From NCBI GenBank assembly GCA_003833135.1, contig QZLH01000167.1:26876-83563 (forward strand): a stretch of 56,688 nt of DNA. Direction: 5' to 3'. Under the pieces are notes generated by a model. The model did no database searches, was not told the origin of the DNA, and worked only from the letters and a program-made list of their open reading frames with translations. This DNA is from Oehlia diaphana (lineage: Eukaryota > Glomeromycota > Glomeromycetes > Glomerales > Glomeraceae). The position numbers and the translations under genes were made by a program. The number at the start of each line of letters is the position of its first letter. The first letter of the stretch is position 1. Shown here one piece after another: positions 48,318 to 56,688 of this stretch.

Positions 48318-49080
48318 AAGTCATAAATTTTACATTAGGAATTTACTCTACGTAAATTGACCTTATTATGTAATGATTGCATTTCGCATTATGTTTAAAC
48401 ACGTTATTTGAACATCATTTGTACGTTAAGTTAGTGCTTGTTTGTGTTTACAAAAGGACTTACGAATATTTAATATTATATCAAATAAAATCATATTTAA
48501 ATTATAAACAAATAATGATTTTTCGAATAATACAGTATATGGTCAAATAACATATACTTTATGGAAATTGTGTTTTCATAGGGTAGTAGGAAATAAATGC
48601 AGTAAATTACACAATTTATATGATTATACAAATAACAATGAATTGTGTGCAAGTGATATGCAGTATATGAAATATTATTATTAAATGCAAATTTTATTTA
48701 TCACACGAAACAAAGGTTGCAGTACTGTGAAATTTACAAATTCATTACAAAAACAATTTTGTATAAGTAGTTTATTGTTATATTGTTACGAAAAAAATCT
48801 TTTATTTATCTTAAAATATTCCATTGTAACATTAAAAAAAATTACATGCTCTAGAAAAAAAAAATCTCACTAATTAATATGAAAAAAAAAGAATTCTCAG
48901 AAAGATTAATTATAAAGATCTATTGTTACAAAAAATAAATAAATAAGTAATTATGTTAGTCTATTATTGAGCTTGATACAAAAAAATATTATTATTATTA
49001 ATAAGAAGAATCGGGAAAAAAGGCAATTGCCGTGGCGCCGCAACATCGATCTGATCACTGATCCAAACCTAAATGGTGAA
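48318..49080. other. Non-coding part of the insertion
   Basis: AT-rich and without gene signs. The open stretch at 48685-48873 has random composition. Confidence 0.45.
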
Positions 49081-49380
49081 CGGGAAAAAAATTTGGTTTG
49101 AAAGAAAAAAGCCAAACCGAAAAAGGAAAAGGGGAAAAAATATTTCGGATTGGAAAAAAAAGCCAACCGGAAAAAAAATAAAAAAATTTGAAAAATAAAA
49201 AAAAAAAAAAAAATTTGTGAGGAGGAACAAATAGAAAAATCGAGTTGAAAAAAGAAAAAAAAAGGAAAAGAAAAAGGTGTTTCGAAAGAGAAAAGAGGAA
49301 ATTTGAAAAGGAAGAACCACGCATTTGTAAAAGATCGGTTCAAGAAAAAAAATTTTTAAAAAAAAATTCCCGATTAAAAA
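49081..49380. repeat. Purine-rich stretch with ~50-bp near-tandem units
   Basis: The plus strand is almost all A and G for 300 bp. Two units of the form GGGAAAAAA..TTT...TT.GAAA..AAAGCCAA.CCG occur at about 49082 and 49132. On the plus strand it would encode a Lys/Glu-rich protein; on the minus strand it gives artefactual Phe/Leu-rich frames. Long purine runs can form triplex DNA. Confidence 0.65.
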
Positions 49381-49451
49381 TTTCATTAACCGGAATTGGA
49401 TTAGATGTACAACATGACTTGCCGATCAAGCGGACCTTAACTATAAAGAAT

Positions 49452-50242
49452 ACGAATCAGCAATTAATATTACAGAAATGGCATTATTTAAAGATATCAT
49501 CAAAAATTTAGTGGTAGATGAAGAGAATGGTCTTAAGCAAAAAGATGACATTGTAGAATTTGAAGAGAAATTACTAGATATTGCATCGTCTAGATCCTTT
49601 ATTATACCGACAGAAGGGATCTTAAGAGAAGTTACACAGGGTATAATCAATGAAAGGTGGATGTCAGCTTTTCGCAAAGTAGAAGAAAAGAAACTTTTAA
49701 GAATAGTGTTTTCAGAATATTTGGATAGTTTACGTGAAAAAATTTGGTTGGCTAGATGCGAGGAAACTATAAGATTTGAAAAACAAGTGGGTATTACAAG
49801 GGAATCGAAACGCAAGAAGGCTAGAACAATTGAGGATGCAAATAATGGGGAAACGAGTGAAAACATAGAAAATAAAAAAAATAATAAAAATAATAAAAGA
49901 TTAAAAACTTTAGTTAAAATAGACTTTGAAAATAATATAAAAGATAGCGTATTTAGATTAGGGACTTTGGATCGTTTTAAATTAGGGAATCAGGTAATAA
50001 GTAACTTAGTTAATACATAGAAAATAGTAAATATATTAATAATTTTTTATCGTGAATAGCACGCAGGTTACGTTAGTTTTATATTTAGATTTTATCTAAA
50101 TTTTTGTATGGAGAGGTGTAGTTTAGGTTTTTAAACTAACTTCAATGTATTTTATTATATTTGCTAGTTTTTGTAATGAGTTATAAAGGACTAATAAAGA
50201 AATTAAATACGTTTACAAAAAAAAAAAAAAAAAAAAAAAAAA

Positions 50243-50275
<33 letters not shown>

Positions 50276-50287
50276 GAATCAGCAATT
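49452..50287 (+). mobile_element. PolyA-tailed retroinsertion with 14-bp TSD
   Basis: Identical 14-bp copies of ACGAATCAGCAATT flank 808 bp (49466-50273). The insert ends in about 57 A with one T (50216-50273) and has AATAAA upstream of the tail (about 50191). A target duplication of this length with a polyA tail is the hallmark of LINE-machinery target-primed reverse transcription. The insert is either a 5'-truncated LINE or a retrocopied mRNA. The single ORF inside it is intact. Confidence 0.88.
49478..50020 (+). CDS. 180-residue ORF carried by the retroinsertion
   Basis: An intact ORF starting 12 bases after the insertion's 5' junction. The protein is helical and charged. It contains FIIPTEGILREVTQGIINER (about 40-60) and YLDSLREKIWLARCEETIRF, followed by EKQVGITRESKRKK. 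The W..RC....E...GI....KR pattern looks to me like the extreme C-terminal tail of LINE ORF2 proteins in this type of genome; that is recall-based inference and not shown by a motif database. Residues 115-142 are Asn/Lys-rich with low complexity. If it is a LINE tail, the start codon is merely the first Met left after 5' truncation and the protein may not be used. If it is a retrocopied gene, it is complete. There are no introns, as expected. Confidence 0.5.
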   Translation: MALFKDIIKNLVVDEENGLKQKDDIVEFEEKLLDIASSRSFIIPTEGILREVTQGIINERWMSAFRKVEEKKLLRIVFSEYLDSLREKIWLARCEETIRFEKQVGITRESKRKKARTIEDANNGETSENIENKKNNKNNKRLKTLVKIDFENNIKDSVFRLGTLDRFKLGNQVISNLVNT

Positions 50288-50375
50288 CAAAATAATTTAT
50301 ACAGGCTAATCTAAACGTTAGTCACACAAACACCATTTTTTTTAATTATATAGATATAGATACTTAGTATAATTT

Positions 50376-51430
50376 AATTTACCGGTATTTCAAAATTGAC
50401 CAGTAAAATTTAATCCTTTATTTTAAACTATTTATTTGCAGCAAACAAGTCACGAAATTTGCACTATAAGTTAACTTAAGGTTTTCACTAAAAAAAAAAA
50501 TCGATCATTGATCAGTTCATGTGACAATATAATCAGACGCATGGTCGCATGTATGGAGGTATTTATTTGTATATAGGTTGTAGTTTTAGACTGGTGTAAT
50601 TATTTCTAAGTTAATATCTAAATTAAAATTTGTAATATTGTATGGGAAAAGAATATTCATAATACTGCTAGCTTTCATATTGACCATTTATTTATTTTTT
50701 TTTATTATAATTTTTCTTTCTTTTTTTTTTAATGAAAAAGTGCGTTTTTGGAGATCTAAAGGAAATTCCAAACTTGTAATTTTAATTTTAATTCTAAAAT
50801 GATTGATTTTCCAGGTAAACAGGAAGTAATTCCATGAAATAAATAAAGTATTAAGCTAATATAATAACCTTTTATGTATAACCTAAACGTTAAGATGTTA
50901 TGGAATCATATTGAGACACTAAAAGTGATTGTTTTTTTTTTTTCTTTAAAATCCGGTTGCATGCTAAAATGACAAGAAAAAGTTTATTTCCTTAATCACA
51001 TTTTCAAAAAAAAAAAATTATTTTATAATTTAATACAAGAACATTTAATAAATTGTTATTTTTAAATACAAATTGGATAATCCTTTATTTATTAGTTTAT
51101 TAGTAGTTAATTTAGAACATGATGATTATTTATTTTGTTAACTATCGTATTAAAATCTTGATCATGTTATGCAATCAAAATTCAAAAAATTTTGAATATT
51201 ACTGCCATTATATTCGATTTTACGTCTTTCTCAAAGTATTGATTTTTTGATTATTTGTCACTATTATAGATCTCAATTCGGTATTTACCTCAAAGGCGGA
51301 GAGTTACGAACGTTAATCACGTGAAATATTTGGGTTATGGACCTCTGAAGAAATTATGATCATGCTTGTTGGGTCACAGATTTGCGATGAAAGTGAAGTA
51401 ATTAGACTACAGGTTACTTTGTTCTTTGTT
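50376..51430. other. 3' flank of duplicate A
   Basis: Homologous to 54390-55570 and without ORF. At 50533-50546 (CAGACGCATGGTCGC) it shows the uninterrupted form of the site that carries a MITE in copy B. Confidence 0.8.
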
Positions 51431-51816
51431 TTTTTTATCCTTTTCACTTTATCATCATCATATTATTTCTTGTAAAATGTTATAAAAATTTCAAAATTGC
51501 TTAACTTGTTTAATAAGTGAAATATTTTATTTTGTTCATTAAGAGTGAAATACGAACTAACTTAGTGTAGTCCCAAAATCCAAATACCGGGGGCAAAAAA
51601 TACATAGTAAGAAACCTAACTAAAGTAAGTTAACGGATGTGTTCCCCATGTAGGCGGATCACTCTTCGTTAAAAAAAATAGGAGTAGCTAAACTACGCCG
51701 CTGGGATAACTCGACGTAACTGTGGAAAGAAAAAGAAAACGGGATAAAGCGAAGAGGTTAAAATATACAAGAAGGTTTATACAAAGTTGATAATAAGTGA
51801 AATAAATATAGCTGAT
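51431..51816. other. Junction between the two duplicates
   Basis: About 385 bp not shared by the two blocks, with no ORF. It contains slightly GC-richer sequence (TACGCCGCTGGGATAACTCG, about 51695). Confidence 0.5.
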
Positions 51817-52023
51817 CAGCGAACGATTACCTCACTAATTTATTACACGTGATTTAAAGTCAGATTTTCTTGTGTCTCTAAAATAATCGACCTGCATGCA
51901 CCTGTGTGTAATTTGTGTAATTTGTGTAATTGTATGCCCGAATTAAATAAAAACTTTTTTCCCCTTCATTTTGTACTCGGATAAATATAACTTTTCCATA
52001 ACAATATTATATACATATTCAAA
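51817..52023 (+). promoter_or_regulatory. Conserved 5' flank of the duplicated kinases (copy B)
   Basis: Counterpart of 44885-45080. It contains the same TTACACGTGAT, TGTGTAATT repeats and CTCGGATAAATATAA about 40 bp before the ATG, with small indels between them. These boxes are the best conserved parts of the flank. Confidence 0.5.
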
Positions 52024-54057
52024 ATGTCTGAAATGAACGAATGGGTTAAGTGGATTGGTGAAGCCATTGCTAAAAAGCATATTAAGCATTACGAGTATAA
52101 ATATTTTAAACATATTCAAGAAATTGGTACTGGTGGTTTTGGAAAGGTTTATCGTGCGAAATGGAAAAATTCATATCAATATTTTGCGTTAAAATCTCTT
52201 CTTAATATTGAAGAGGATGCTATTAAGGAACTTGTTCATGAGGTGAATATAAAATATGCATATTATAAACCTATTTATATGTTATTTTTGTGTTAAAAAT
52301 TTATTTTATGTATAATTTATTTAGATTGAACTTCAACGTGAAGTTACTTTCCATAATAACGTTATTAGCTTTCATGGAGTTACTATTTCAGATCAAGGTA
52401 ATAAGTAAAATATTTTTTTAAATATTATTATATTAAATAAATTTAAAATTTATTCTTTTTTTTTAGAGAATCAAAGTGACGACAACATTAAGAAATATCT
52501 TTTAGTGATGGAGTACGCTGATGGTGGTTCTCTTAGCAAGTATTTGAAAGAAAATTTTGAGAAACTTACATGGGAAGATAAACTTAAACTTTCTTACCAG
52601 TTAGCTAGTGCCGTATCATGCTTGCACGATGAAGACATAATACATCGTGATTTGGTAATTTATCAAATTTATTGATAAAATAATCATTATATTATATTAT
52701 TTATTATAACTATTTATATTTTATTTCTTTTATTATAGCATTCTAATAATGTATTAGTCAATCAAGGTACTATCAAATTGGCGGATTTTGGATTGTCAAA
52801 GAGAATCGAAGCGTCAACTAAAAAGAAAAAAGATTTATTTGGTGTAGTTCCTTATATGGATCCAAAAAAATTCAGTAATAGATCATATTCTTTAAATAAG
52901 AAGAGTGACGTATACAGTGTAGGCGTACTTTTATGGGAGATATCAAGCGGTAAACCACCTTTTTATGTAGAAGGAGAGTCATATGATGGTTGTTTAGCTG
53001 TGCAAATTATGCAAGGTCAAAGAGAAACTACTGTTCCTGATACCCCCATTGAATATGTTAAGCTTTATACTGGTAAGTTTAACACTTTTTTATTTATTTA
53101 TAAAAATAGTATTATAATCGAAAATTTGTATTTACTTTTTTAGAATGTTGGGATGACAACCCAGATAATCGGCCATCTATTCAAGAAGTTGTTGAAAGAT
53201 TAGATGGTATAATTAATCAAAAAAACGAAAATATTGATGAGAAAACTGATCAATCATTGACAAATAAAAATATAGCTTTAAATAGTGTTGAAAAATCATC
53301 ACATGGAGAATTATCTCAGGTTATTCAAGAATTCAATAAAATGAATACAAAAGAAATAATGGGAACTATGACATCACCTAGTAATCAAATTATTAACCAA
53401 AATATTTTACTTGAAAATGATTTAAGTGTAATAGTTAATAATATTACAGAATTTATTTCAGAAGTGCTAAATAAGGGAAATATTAATAAGTTAAGACAGA
53501 AAGTTTTTGATTATTTTGATAATAAAAATATAACTCCACAAGAAATTTATAATTGGCTATTTAATAATCAAAATTATAATGTAAATTCAATTTTTTTACT
53601 TGGATTTTTCAATTTTTATGGAATTAAAACAAGTGAAAATAAAAAGATGGCGTTTAATTTATTTATTAATGCTTCTGAACAAGATCATATATTGGCACAA
53701 TATTTTGTTGGTAGTTGTTATTATTATGGATATGGAACTTCACGAAACTATTCATTAGCTTTTAAATATTATGAAAAAGTAGCTAATAAGGATTATGCAA
53801 TTGGACAGTTGTATACCGGGATGTGTTATAGAAATGGATATGGCATAAATAAAGAACCCAAACTTGCTTTTTATTGGTATGAAAAAGCTGCAAATAATGG
53901 GAATATAGTGGCCATGTCTAATCTTGGTTATTATTATAAAACTGGAAAAGGTGTTGGAAAAAATATAGATAAAGCAATTTATTGGTATAAAAGATCTGCA
54001 GATCAAGGACATGAAACTGCTCAAATGGTCCTAAAAGAATTAATAAAAACCAAGTAA
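52024..54057 (+). CDS. TKL-type protein kinase with Sel1-like repeats (copy 4)
   Basis: Exons 52024-52242, 52325-52397, 52467-52654, 52739-53072 and 53144-54057 join in frame to 575 residues. The kinase domain is complete: GTGGFG (35-40), K57 in FALKS, HRD 157-159 in IIHRDLHSNN, DFG 176-178, KSDVYSVG and a PYMDPKKF activation-loop end. After a polar linker the C-terminus has about five Sel1-like repeats (for example FVGSCYYYGYGTSRN and NLGYYYKTGKGVGKN), one or two fewer than copies 1 and 2. It is predicted to be an active cytoplasmic kinase whose repeats bind partners. It is nearly identical over long stretches to the broken copy at 45081, so it is the functional twin of that recent duplication. 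Confidence 0.93.
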
Positions 54058-54130
54058 TTCATGTAATTTTATTTGTAATCTGTAATCAATATATTTATTA
54101 ATAAATATAAATGTAGTGTATATACTGTAC

Positions 54131-54256
54131 ATTTTGAAATGTTATTTTATAACTATGTTAAATTAATTTGTGGATAAATTAGATAAATCTCTATAACAAA
54201 TCAACATTAATTGATATTATTAAAATTTCTTGTAATGCGACATTATATGTTATTTT
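54131..54256. other. Patch inverted relative to duplicate A
   Basis: Counterpart of 47221-47338 in opposite orientation. Which orientation is ancestral cannot be told from two copies. Confidence 0.85.
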
Positions 54257-54537
54257 ATGGGTAAAATCATTGTCCTAATATTCCATTTTCTTTAAAGAGC
54301 CTATATTTTTAAAGTCAGATTATTAATCTTTTATTTACTTACTACCTAAATAAAGGATAAAATTAACTATAATTACAATGCTTAATTATCAGTATTCTTA
54401 AAATTGATCAGTAAAATTTAATTCATACTACAGAACATTTAATTTTGAACTATTTATTTGCACAAATAAGTCAACAAAATTTACACAACAAGTAATACAA
54501 GATTTTGTTTAATGTTATCTGACAATATGATTAGACA

Positions 54538-54735
54538 CATCCCTATAAAAATGAAATGTGTTGAATTTGTTTTATATTTGTGCTCTGTAATAAATGTCTA
54601 AACAAGCACCATTTTATCCGATTTATGTCTTATTACAAAAAACAAAAATTAAACAAAATGGTGCTTTTTTAGACATTTATTACACATGAGCACGAATTTA
54701 AAATACATTTAACACATTTCGTTTTTATAGGGCAT
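54538..54735. mobile_element. MITE, 192 bp, ~75-bp TIRs, 3-bp TSD CAT
   Basis: The element spans 54541-54732. It begins CCCTATAAAAATGAAATGTG and ends with the complement of CCCTATAAAAACGAAATGTG, and the arms pair over about 75 bp with few mismatches. It is flanked by CAT on both sides. The homologous site in duplicate A (AGACGCATGGTCGC) has a single CAT and no insert, which defines the ends exactly. A 3-bp duplication suggests PIF/Harbinger-like mobilisation, though CAT is not the usual TWA target. It is non-coding. Confidence 0.9.
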
Positions 54736-55570
54736 GGTCACATGGTATAGACTGTAATACTAGACTTGTATAGTTACTATGTCTGATAGTTAATGTCTAA
54801 ATTAAAATTTATGGGAAAGAAATAAATTGACCAATTAATTTTATTTAAATTTTTTTTTCTTTTTTCTTTTTTATGAAAAGCACGTTTTTTTGTTCGAACT
54901 CTGAAATCTAAAGGAAATTCCAACCTTGCAAATGTAATTTTAATTTTCTAAAATGATGGATTTTCCAAATAAACAGGATGTAATTTTATATTAAGGAAAG
55001 TATATAACTGGTACTAATCTTTTTAAGTATAACTTAAAACGTAAGGATGCTATGAAATATTGAGACAATAAAAGTGATTATTTTTGTTCTTTAAAGATTC
55101 GGTTCGGTTGCATGCTAAAATGTCAAAAAAGAAGAAACTTTTTTTTTTATTTATTTTGTTTCAAAAAAAAAGTTGTTTTATGATTATCAAAATATTTAAT
55201 AAAAATTTCTTTTTAAAATATCAATTGGATATTCCTTTATTCGTTAATTTAGAAATATAATTATTGATACCTGCTTTAAAATCAATTTCTTGAATATTCA
55301 TTTTATCAAAATTTTGAATATTCTTGCCATTATATTCGATTTTATATCTTTCTCAGAGTGTTGATTTTTTGTTTATTTGACACTTTGATAAATCCCAATT
55401 CAGTACTATTTACCTCAAAGGCGGTCATATTTTGGTCCTAGAGTTGAGTTACGAACGTGAAGTATTTAGGTTTATATGAACCTCTGAAGAAATTCTGATC
55501 GTGCTTATTGCACAAGCGGTCGTGAAAACGAAATAATTAAACTACAGGTTACTTTGATCTGCTTTGCACT

Positions 55571-56247
55571 ATATCTTTTTTTTTTTTTACTTTATTAATA
55601 AAACTTTGAATTTTTGAGATTCCACGGCGTTATATAATTCTGGCCCTGAAGAGACACGTAGAGCTAATAGTAAATGAGTACAAATCTTTTGTTACCTATT
55701 TACAGTTATATAACCTTCCTGTCTTACAGCACAATCTTGATATTTAAATATATTGTAAATATAAGTAGGCTAGGAAATGAAAACCGTTGTAATTTAATTA
55801 ACAATCTATAAAATTGTATATGAAGCAAAATGCTAATTTTTTTTAGAAATTGCATGAAAAAAAAATTTTATAATTTATATTGAGATAAGAGTTAAAATAA
55901 TAATATTATATATTTTTACATAACAAATAATGTAGTATAACGACTGTGACGTGCGAGGATCAACGGAAATTTTTACTTAACCTTCATTTACTTTTGCATT
56001 AAACCATAAATATTACTTAAATAAATTTATTGGTCAGTCTATTTGATTTTGATGGACTAAATATTTTTTGTTAATAACTAAATATCAAATATATTTGCAA
56101 TCATAAGATATAAATTAATCTATATCTTCTGAAATTAAATGTATTATTTTAAGTTTTTACGTCATAAAAATCATACTTTTTATATACTATTTTGATCAAT
56201 ATTAATTAGTATTTTATTGTCAGTCCAAAACGCTGCGCAGCAAGGGA

Positions 56248-56282
<35 letters not shown>

Positions 56283-56688
56283 CAATAATGTACCACTGAC
56301 ATGTGAATATCGATAGAAGAGAATATTTAATTTAAATTTTTTAAAAAAAATATAAAAAATAATTATTTATTTGTTTAAAAAAGTTTAAAATTATTATCGT
56401 GACTAATAAAATATTCATATTGTTGTTTCATATATTGAATTCTTTTATTAAAAATCTTTCTTGCACATCAAAAATTTTTGTATCGGTTGTATACACGCAG
56501 GGCAACCTTAGAAATTTTTTTACTTTTTTTTTTTTCTTTAGAGTAAAATACATATCAGCTGATATATTTTAATATGATTGCATAATAATCTCTCTATATA
56601 TAGAACCTGTACAGTACGGTACGGTTATTGTTTTAAATGGACATTTTGGACATTAGTGTCCAAATTATTAAAATGAACATGTAAAATT
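55571..56688. other. Non-coding right end of the window
   Basis: No ORF was found. It contains an A run of about 32 (56249-56280) and a short TACAGTACGGTACGG repeat near 56610. Confidence 0.5.

Larger units (their letters stand above)
47468..50375. other. ~2.9-kb insertion in duplicate A
   Basis: Duplicate B runs straight from ATAATTACAA (54380) into AATTATCAGTATT, whereas in A the two sides are about 2.9 kb apart. The block holds a fold-back element, a short coding relic, a purine-rich stretch and a polyA-tailed retroinsertion, each listed separately. It could be a composite insertion in A or a deletion in B. The retroinsertion inside it is a later, independent event. Confidence 0.75.
44885..51430 (+). 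repeat. Segmental duplicate A (kinase plus flanks)
   Basis: This is the first of two tandem duplicated blocks. It begins at CAGCGAACGATTACCTCACT and is homologous to 51817 onward through the whole kinase gene, its introns and the 3' flank, up to the shared stretch CTACAGGTTACTTTG near 51409-51423. Copy A differs from copy B by a broken kinase, an inverted patch in the 3' flank, and a ~2.9-kb insertion (about 47468-50375). Confidence 0.9.
51817..55570 (+). repeat. Segmental duplicate B (kinase plus flanks)
   Basis: The second tandem block, homologous to 44885-51430, from CAGCGAACGATTACCTCACT to CTACAGGTTACTTTG near 55541-55555. It carries the intact kinase and a MITE at 54541, and it lacks the 2.9-kb insertion. 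Confidence 0.9.

Noticed and set aside
49055..49386. Three overlapping Phe/Leu-rich minus-strand frames
   Set aside because: They are mirror readings of the purine-rich stretch, open because it lacks stop triplets.
49441..49866. 141-codon minus-strand ORF
   Set aside because: Antisense shadow of the 180-codon ORF and crosses the target-duplication junction.
53755..54024. 89-codon minus-strand ORF (and its equivalent at 46821-47087)
   Set aside because: Antisense of Sel1 repeats; open only because of the repeat codon pattern.
1..56688. tRNA, rRNA or CRISPR arrays
   Set aside because: No B-box-like GGTTCGA with a paired cloverleaf, no rRNA cores and no regular spacer-repeat array were seen by eye; a tRNAscan-SE or Infernal run would be decisive.

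Overview
The window looks like a piece of a very AT-rich fungal nuclear genome, most likely an arbuscular mycorrhizal fungus of the Rhizophagus type (Glomeromycotina). The reasons are: a complete fungal Nma111/HtrA-like gene with seven exons; short GT-AG introns; several TKL-type kinases with the HRDLHSNN catalytic loop joined to Sel1-like repeats; a Crinkler-type header relic; and many decayed LINE, hAT and MULE-like copies plus small inverted-repeat elements. The species assignment is inference. No tRNA, rRNA, CRISPR array or bacterial-type operon was seen. A run of Ns (40689-41645) marks an assembly gap.

Layout. 1-7.3 kb is a transposon graveyard: pieces of two LINEs (reverse transcriptase, then endonuclease and RNase H of another copy), a MULE-like zinc-knuckle relic, an interstitial telomere-like stretch, and a hAT element that keeps only the C-terminal dimerisation motif. 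9.4-9.9 kb has one small secreted/membrane protein ORF. 10.5-13.1 kb has inverted-repeat elements, including a 261-bp hAT MITE with perfect 8-bp target duplications. 13.6-17.1 kb (minus) is nma111, the only clear housekeeping gene; one of its introns is GC-AG. 17-27.5 kb is gene-poor, with several hairpin/MITE-like repeats and one unrecognised broken gene (minus, about 22.8-23.4 kb).

The right half is a kinase array. Three intact TKL-Sel1 genes (27716-30027, 32803-35136, 52024-54057) and one broken copy (45081-47096) share the same five-exon structure. A fifth kinase of another TKL subfamily (42137-43366, minus) carries one frameshift. The broken copy and the last intact gene lie in two tandem segmental duplicates (44885 to about 51430, and 51817 to about 55570). 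Comparing the two duplicates shows the local history directly: three frame-disrupting indels in one kinase, a ~120-bp micro-inversion in the 3' flank, a ~2.9-kb insertion in one copy that itself holds a polyA-tailed retroinsertion with 14-bp target duplications, and a 192-bp MITE in the other copy with a 3-bp target duplication and a paralogous empty site. Between the kinases lies a decayed gene with a Crinkler-like header followed by a trypsin-like domain relic (about 35.5-37.3 kb).

How the genes work together: the kinases look like members of one rapidly duplicating signalling family (kinase domain plus Sel1 scaffold). The second member has lost several conserved kinase residues and may be a pseudokinase. 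There is no operon-like organisation, and nma111 and the small membrane protein appear functionally independent of the array.
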